DNA of 64,000 nucleotides, taken from NCBI GenBank assembly GCA_910890315.1, contig CAJVGD010000022.1, forward strand, positions 208,763-272,762, in the 5' to 3' direction. Both the position numbers and the translations under genes were made by a program. This document shows positions 57,298 through 64,000 of the stretch, one piece after another. The notes beneath the pieces were generated by a model. It searched no databases and was not told the DNA's origin. It worked only from the letters and a program-made list of their open reading frames with translations. The first letter of the stretch is position 1. The number at the start of each line of letters is the position of its first letter. This DNA is from Serendipita indica DSM 11827. Its lineage: Eukaryota; Basidiomycota; Agaricomycetes; Sebacinales; Serendipitaceae.

Positions 57298-60200
57298 ATG
57301 AAGATAATGCCTAAACTGTTTCGTAAGAAAGAGAAGAAGAAAGGCACTTCAGATGCACCAGAAAGACCTTTGGATTCGATCCCGACCACCGTAACCACCT
57401 CTGGTGGTCAATCCAGCAACATCGGCGCCCCAAACATCGCCGAGACGAATACCAATGTTATCAAAAGCGAAAGTAAAAACGATGTCACTGGTGAAGCGGG
57501 ACCAGGGAGCGAGCCGCGGGTCCATGAGCGGGTTCGTAGATCAAATACGGAAAAGTGGCTCGCTCAAGCTGCGCTCATTCTCAATCTGACCAAGAGTGCT
57601 GCCGATGCGGCTGGTCTTGCACCGCTCAAAGGCGCTTGTGAGGGCGCAGTGACCGTCCTTGAGGTCATCCAGGTATGTAGCTACCACTATGAGTATGTGA
57701 TCGTTCCTCACTCAATTCAGGCTTTCAATAACGGCAGATCTGCTTGGAATGAACTCGCCAAAACCATTCAGATGCAAATCGGTGCATTCAATGCCCAACT
57801 AAACCAGCCTGGAATCAACGACGTGGTCGATGACTCGGTCAAAGGCCCGATTGCAAACTACATTGCGTACGTAGACGAACCCGGCACGAATGCATCTCAC
57901 CCGCCTTAGTACGCTCAAGGAACTGCTCGCCGACGTGTGCGAAGACGCTGACATCAACAAGACCAATTTCGAGAATAAAGAGGGGCTCTTGAAGATGTTT
58001 GTGAAGCGCAGTGGCACAAGCAAGCTGGAAACGGATATAATCAGCACCTACGAAAAGCGTTTGAAGACTGCGGAATCAGCAATACTCGTAAGTCTGATTC
58101 CCACTTTCTTCTTTGCACAGTATTTAGGCCTTGATAGCGCTCTCTTACGTTCTATGTTTCTGTCGCCGTGACAGAGTTTGCGGATGCCGCCGTGTTGGGC
58201 AGACTGCGAGGACCCGAATACAAACGGCCCTCAGGATGTCAACCAGGAACGCGTATTGACGTACTCCACGCATGCCAGGAATGGGTGGCAAACCGTGAAG
58301 CACCCAACATCCTCTGGATCAAAGCCGCACCTGGAGCGGGGAAAACGGCCATTGCATCCAGTCTTGTAGACCTACTTGAGATCAAGAAGAAGCGACTCGG
58401 CTCAAGCTTCTTCTTTCGTCGTCAAGAAAGTACTACTCGTACGACAGATGCACTCTGGCGTAACGTTGCATACGACTTGGCACGTCACCCAACCGTCCGA
58501 AAGCATCTTTGCAGCGCAATGAAAAAGGAGCAAATCGACTTGTCAACATCCAGTATCACCGATCTATTTCTGCAATTAATTACGGAACCGCTATCGAAAA
58601 TTAGTAGCCCCCCCTTGGAAATTTCTCCAGTGGTCGTCGTCGATGCACTCGACGAGTGCGGTGGGATTGAGGGTCGGTCGTCTGTCGATCGTAGGAGCCT
58701 GATGCAGACGTTGATCTGTTGGTCCAAGCTTCCATCTAGCTTCAAGCTCATCGTCACCAGTCGTGAAGAGACGGACATCGTAAACGTCCTCGGTAGGATC
58801 GACGGGAATAAGCCACTAGCCATTGAGCTAAAAGTAGGCAAAGAAGCAGACCAGGGAGTACAAACCGATATACGAGCCGTCTTGAGTCTAAAGCTGCAGT
58901 CAATTGCGACTGAGTATCCGTCATTGGGACCAGAGTGGCCCGGACCCAAACAGCTGGATCAGTTGACGGAGAAGGCGAGTGGTCTGTTCATCTGGGCTAC
59001 AACAGTGGTGGACTTGATCGAAGCTGGCCCTCCGGAGGATCGACTTGAGGAAGTCCTGACGGGTGAAGGGAAGAATCATCTCGGCCAACTCTATGCGCAA
59101 GTACTGCATATTGCGTCTCGAGGACATGGCGAGAAGGAGCGGGATCGTTTGCTCGCCATGCTTGGCGCGATTATTGTGGCAAAGGAACCATTATCTCTCC
59201 CGACATTGGCTAAACTCCTTTCATTGAAGCAGTCGATATTGGAGAACTTTTGCAACGGACTTCGCTCAGTATTGGATCAAGAAGGCCCACTTCGATTCCG
59301 ACATCAATCGTTTGTCGACTTCCTGCTCGAGAACAAGCAAGATGCACCAGAATTCAGTTTAACGACGTCTATCTGTGAGCAAAGCATTGCCAACCAGTGC
59401 CTGCAGGTGATGAAGAACAATCTAAAGTTCAACATTGGCGGCATCCCATCGTCCGACCAACTCAATGTCGAGAGTTTGAGAGCAATCACATCCATTGAAG
59501 ATTGCATTCCGTCACATTTGAAATATGTATCTCGGTACTGGGCCGATCATTTGGTTCTCACGCCTCTCAATGATGAGACAATGGCTCTTGTCCGACACTT
59601 TCTCACATCGCAATTTCTAGCCTGGCTCGAGGTTGCCAGCCTATGTGAATTTACAGATGCATTACAGTCTATTCTCTGCAACCTGACCAGATGGCTGAAG
59701 GTAAGTTTTATTGCGTATATTTTTGTTTCTTGCTGACAGGTCAAAGAGAACCAATGAGGAAGAGCTAGTAGCTTTAGGAGAGGATATGTGTCAATTTGTG
59801 GCTCACTTCGGCCACGTGATATCCATGAGCGCTCCTCATATTTACATTTCAGCATTGCCTTTCTCTCCAAATTGCTCTGAAGTGAGAAGACATTACCACC
59901 CTCAATATCCATCCACACTGGCCATTCTTGATGGGGGGTATCAAACATGGTCTCCATTGCTTGGTTCACTTTATGGACATACTGATAAGGTCCTTTCTGT
60001 CGCCTTCTCGCCAGACGGTCACAAGATCGTTTCTGGATCCTTGGACAAGACGGTGCGGGTATGGAATGCAGAGACGGGCGAACCGCTTGGACCCGCGCTC
60101 GAGGGACATACCAATGCGGTCTCCTCTGTCGCCTTCTCGCCAGACGGTCACAAGATCGTTTCTGGATCCTCGGACAAGACGGTGCGGGTATGGAATGCAG

Positions 60201-62803
60201 AGACGGGCGAACCGCTTGGACCCGCGCTCGAGGGACATACCAATGCGGTCTCCTCTGTCGCCTTCTCGCCAGACGGTCACAAGATCGTTTCTGGATCCTC
60301 GGACAAGACGGTGCGGGTATGGAATGCAGAGACGGGCGAACCGCTTGGACCCGCGCTCGAGGGACATACCGATGCGGTCTCCTCTGTCGCCTTCTCGCCA
60401 GACGGTCACAAGATCGTTTCTGGATCCTTGGACAAGACGGTGCGGGTATGGAATGCAGAGACGGGCGAACCGCTTGGACCCGCGCTCAAGGGACATACCG
60501 ATGGGGTCTCCTCTGTCGCCTTCTCGCCAGACGGTCACAAGATCGTTTCTGGATCCTGGGACAAAACGGTGCGGGTATGGAATGCAGAGACGGGCGAACC
60601 GCTTGGACCCGCGCTCAAGGGACATACCGATGGGGTCTCCTCTGTCGCCTTCTCGCCAGACGGTCACAAGATCGTTTCTGGATCCTGGGACAAGACGGTG
60701 TGGGTATGGAATGCAGAGACGGGCGAACTGCTTGGACCCGCGCTCGAGGGACATACCGATGCGGTCTACTCTGTCGCCTTCTCGCCAGACGGTCACAAGA
60801 TCGTTTCTGGATCTGAGGACAAGACGGTGCGGGTATGGAATGCAGAGACGGGCGAACCGCTTGGACCCGCGCTCGAGGGACATACCGATGGGGTCTACTC
60901 TGTCGCCTTCTCGCCAGACGGTCACAAGATCGTTTCTGGATCCTGGGACAAGACGGTGCGGGTATGGAATGCAGAGACGGGCGAACCGCTTGGACCCGCG
61001 CTCGAGGGACATACCGATGGGGTCTCCTCTGTCGCCTTCTCACCAGACGGTCACAAGATCGTTTCTGGATCCTGGGACAAGACGGTGCGGGTATGTAATG
61101 CAGAGACGGGCGAACCGCTTGGACCTGCGCTCGAGGGACATACCGATGGGGTCTCCTCTGTTGCCTTCTCGCCAGACGGTCACAAGATCGTTTCTGGATC
61201 CTGGGACAAGACGGTGCGGGTATGGAATGCAGAGACGGGCGAACCGCTTGGACCCGCGCTCGAGGGACATACCGATGCGGTCTGGTCTGTCGCCTTCTCG
61301 CCAGACGGTCACAAGATCGTTTCTGGATCCTTGGACAAGACGGTGCGGGTATGGAATGCAGAGACGGGCGAACCGCTTGGACCCGCGCTCGAGGGACATA
61401 CCAATGCGGTCTCCTCTGTCGCCTTCTCGCCAGACGGTCACAAGATCGTTTCTGGATCCTTGGACAAGACGGTGCGGGTATGGAATGCAGAGACGGGCGA
61501 ACCGCTTGGACCCGCGCTCGAGGGACATACCAATGCGGTCTCCTCTGTCGCCTTCTCGCCAGATGGTCACAAGATCGTTTCTGGATCCTTGGACAAGACG
61601 GTGCGGGTATGGAATGCAGAGACGGGCGAACCGCTTGGACCCGCGCTCGAGGGACATACCGATGCGGTCTGGTCTGTCGCCTTCTCGCCAGACGGTCACA
61701 AGATCGTTTCTGGATCCTTGGACAAGACGGTGCGGGTATGGAATACAGAGACGGGCGAACCGCTTGGACCCGCGCTCGAGGGACATACCGATGCGGTCTG
61801 GTCTGTCGCCTTCTCGCCAGACGGTCACAAGATCGTTTCTGGATCCTTGGACAAGACGGTGCGGGTATGGAATGCAGAGACGGGCGAACCACTTGGACCC
61901 GCGCTCGAGGGACATACCGATGCGGTCTGGTCTGTCGCCTTCTCGCCAGACGGTCACAAGATCGTTTCTGGATCCTTGGACAAGACGGTGCGGGTATGGA
62001 ATGCAGAGACGGGCGAACCGCTTGGACCCGCGCTCGAGGGACATACCGATGCGGTCTGGTCTGTCGCCTTCTCGCCAGACGGTCACAAGATCGTTTCTGG
62101 ATCCTCGGACAAGACGGTGCGGGTATGGAATGCAGAGACGGGCGAACCGCTTGGACCCGCGCTCGAGGGACATACCAATGCGGTCTCCTCTGTCGCCTTC
62201 TCGCCAGACGGTCACAAGATCGTTTCTGGATCTGAGGACAAGACGGTGCGGGTATGGAATGCAGAGACGGGCGAACCGCTTGGACCCGCGCTCGAGGGAC
62301 ATACCGATGCGGTCTGGTCTGTCGCCTTCTCGCCAGACGGTCACAAGATCGTTTCTGGATCCTTGGACAAGACGGTGCGGGTATGGAATGCAGAGACGGG
62401 CGAACCGCTTGGACCCGCGCTCGAGGGACATACCAATGCGGTCTTGTCTGTCGCCTTCTCGCCAGACAGTCACAGGATTGTTTCTGGTGACATTGACAGA
62501 AAATTGCAGATTTCAAATAGTGCAGCAGGTGGCTCGGTGAGTAGTGTTAGCTTCCTGATGAATGTACTCATATATGTATAGCTTCGCATTACATATCAGC
62601 AGCACCGTCTTGATCATGATGGCTGGTTAGTGGGACCCAATGACAAGCATCTGATTTGGGTACCAGAAATCTTTCGAACTGGGCTTGTGCGCGATGGCGT
62701 TGTCATTATTGGTCAATGCCCTCGAGTCCGGCTTGAGTTGTCCACATTTGTATATGGAAATGAGTGGACCCGTGTACAGGAAGGATGCATACCAGGGATA
62801 TAG
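57298..62803 (+). CDS. NACHT-WD40 NLR-type receptor with 20 near-identical WD repeats
   Basis: STAND-class signalling ATPase of the fungal NLR type. Exons 57298-57672, 57721-57866, 57910-58087, 58177-59700, 59747-62536 and 62582-62803 join in frame to 1,744 residues. Residues 1-233: a basic, Ser/Thr-rich leader, then a helical domain (SAADAAGLAPLKGACEGAVT, VLEVIQ|AFNNGRSAWNELA) resembling HeLo/MLKL-like four-helix cell-death domains (inference). NACHT: GCQPGTRIDVLHACQEW, Walker A APGAGKTAIA (about 285-293), Walker B VVVDALDEC (about 386-394), then sensor-type TSREE. WD40 array about 817-1672, then a C-terminal domain (DGWLVGPNDKHLIWVPEIFR) common after such arrays. Relatives such as HET-E control non-self recognition and programmed cell death. 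No lesion seen. Confidence 0.88.
59975..62540 (+). repeat. tandem array of 20 x 129-bp WD40 units
   Basis: GHT codons start every 129 bp from 59975 to 62426 with no length change, encoding 43-residue WD units. Nineteen are nearly identical in DNA; the last is diverged (VAFSPDSHRIVSGDIDRKL). Most amino-acid variation falls at unit positions 4 (D/N), 5 (A/G/K), 7 (S/Y/W/L) and 23 (L/S/W/E), with a few scattered single changes elsewhere. Such uniformity points to concerted evolution and frequent repeat gain or loss. Confidence 0.95.
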
Positions 62804-62989
62804 TCAATCATTTTCGATTTTATACTACTGGATTACATGTTTTGAATCCATTCAAGACCTAAGAACACACTTGACTTCTGTGGATGCAGGATTCTTCATT
62901 TACATCAACCTATTAAGGTGTGAATTTTATTCTATCAAGCTGTCTAAACCATCTAAAGATGATCATTACTAAAGTAGTCTAAAATAACT

Positions 62990-63054
62990 TGACTGGGATC
63001 GAATCCGGGACCTCCCATACCCTAGTTTGGAGCTTTTACCACTGAGCCACCTTG
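62990..63054 (-). repeat. tRNA-derived (SINE-like) element
   Basis: The minus strand reads AAGGTGGCTCAGTGGTAAAA (A-box TGGCTCAGTGG) and, about 35 nt on, GGATTCGATCCC (close to the B-box GGTTCGAATCC), with a short stem between (CTCC/GGAG). Good polymerase III promoter spacing but no full cloverleaf, so a tRNA-derived SINE or tRNA relic. Confidence 0.5.
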
Positions 63055-63742
63055 TCTGTAGTATAGGGCACTGGTTACGCCATCCAAAGTCCAAGTCATC
63101 ATCTCCAATGTCTTCATGACCGATCTCTGTCGCCCAGCAGCCTTTGCCTAGTGTCCAGTCATCCCCCAACGTCTTCTGCAACTCACCATTGTTGTTGGTT
63201 CATGGAACTCCTACATCCTCTGTCATCCCAAGCATCCTAGATGGTGAAAGCGAGATTTCATCAGAAAAGCTATTTTCTGAGAGCAGCATGACGCCTACTC
63301 AATTGCGTACAATGTCTATTGCCAGTCGGTCAATGCTCTTGACACCAGTGTTTACCCCACAATGAACCTCTTCTCCACACTCCGTGACCAGGCAAATTTT
63401 GACAGTGGCAAAGTCGACAACAGGTTTGTCAGTGTCAACAGTTAGCTCGATGGCAGTTGAGCACCTAAGAGAGTGGTAATGAGTGACAACGCAAGAGTCA
63501 GAGGACTGTATAAGAGACATGAGAAACCATAAAGGCTGCAGAAATCATTGCCAGGACTAGGACTAACATATAAGAAGCACTCCGGGGCTTGTGCAATGTA
63601 TCAGACTTGCCCAGAGCTGGTGCGAGACTAGTCCAGTCAACTTGAGAATTTCTTGAGAGAAACTACTCAAAAATGGTTATAAGATGGTGTAGGGTGACTG
63701 TAGGGTGATAACACTACTACGCACCCTGCTCCATTGAATGGC

Positions 63743-63811
63743 CACCCTACACTATATATGGTAGTCACCCTGTGCCATATATGGTAGTCACCCTGCACCA
63801 TATATGGTATG
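63743..63811 (+). repeat. 23-bp minisatellite, three units
   Basis: Three units of the form CACCCTRYRCYATATATGGTAGT, two of them containing the palindrome CCATATATGG. A weaker CCATATGTGG follows. Confidence 0.8.
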
Positions 63812-63855
63812 TTCCTCTTGCCATATGTGGTCATCATCTAAGTGTGAGTAGTAGG

Positions 63856-63950
63856 CTGTAAACATGAAAATGAAACTTGGTATATGACCTCTTAACCCAC
63901 CTTGAGTGAGTGATGAACTGTAAACATAAAAATGAAACTCGGTATATGAC
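63856..63950 (+). repeat. 33-bp direct repeat, two copies
   Basis: CTGTAAACATGAAAATGAAA... at 63856-63888 recurs with two changes at 63918-63950, separated by 29 bp. Confidence 0.8.
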
Positions 63951-64000
63951 TTCGGGATTCGGGATTCGGGTTCGGGTTTCGGTTCGGGTTCGGGTTCGGG
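63951..64000 (+). repeat. TTCGGG-type simple repeat, continues past window
   Basis: Seven or more TTCGGG units with small variants (ATTCGGG, TTTCGG). It is related in form to the TTAGGG telomere repeat but has C in place of A. The end of the array is outside the window. Confidence 0.8.

Larger units (their letters stand above)
62804..64000. other. gene-free right end with repeats
   Basis: No supported gene. Holds a tRNA-like sequence (62990-63054), a short minisatellite (63743-63811), a 33-bp direct repeat and a TTCGGG-rich end, listed separately. Confidence 0.5.

Noticed and set aside
60615-62516. 633-codon minus-strand frame across the WD array
   Set aside because: Antisense shadow of the 129-bp WD unit; an Arg-rich repeat with no domain of its own.
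59928-62540. 870-codon alternative plus frame
   Set aside because: Off-frame reading of the same WD array; the frame encoding GHTxxVxSVAFSPDG is the real one.

Overview
This is nuclear DNA of a filamentous basidiomycete, most likely an Agaricomycete of the Rhizoctonia (Cantharellales) type. That is an inference from many short introns of about 40-60 nt with GT..AG (occasionally GC..AG) ends, tandem fungal F-box genes, a CBM1-pectate lyase, an OBAP/DUF1264 protein, a NACHT-WD40 receptor with very uniform repeats, and decayed pogo and Tc1 transposons. Nearly all genes are split by introns, so most gene models here were joined by hand from reading frames and splice sites. Exon edges are good to a few bases where stated and approximate otherwise.

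Left part (1-21 kb, almost all minus strand), housekeeping: an RCC2-like RCC1-repeat protein (cut by the window edge), an Iml2/TTC39 TPR protein, a small GPI-anchored cysteine-rich secreted protein, three tandem F-box paralogues, mitochondrial isovaleryl-CoA dehydrogenase, a very large Ser-rich coiled-coil protein, a small unrecognised gene, and a soluble fumarate reductase fused to cytochrome b5.

Middle part (21.5-38.5 kb): two tandem ferric/cupric reductases next to a CTR-family copper transporter, a plausible reduce-and-import unit for copper. These are followed by an OBAP/DUF1264 protein, a degenerate Rho-like GTPase with no P-loop, a decayed pogo-type transposase, and a large Axl2-like cadherin-fold membrane protein carrying a tRNA-like relic in an intron.

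Right part (39-64 kb), accessory: a CBM1-PL3 pectate lyase with three in-frame stops, a small secreted protein, a frameshifted type-B carboxylesterase, and a nest of mobile elements. The nest holds a 4,255-bp element with about 120-bp inverted repeats and two convergent decayed genes, and a solo LTR with a perfect target duplication inside an older LTR. Then come a broken alpha/beta-hydrolase gene whose N-terminus resembles the next receptor, and an intact-looking 1,744-residue NACHT-WD40 NLR with 20 WD units of exactly 129 bp. The window ends in minisatellites and a TTCGGG-type simple repeat.

At several sites one extra base would rejoin a split reading frame, sometimes at short homopolymers. 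Some of these 'pseudogenes' may therefore be assembly errors; those with several stops, such as the pectate lyase and transposases, look truly decayed.
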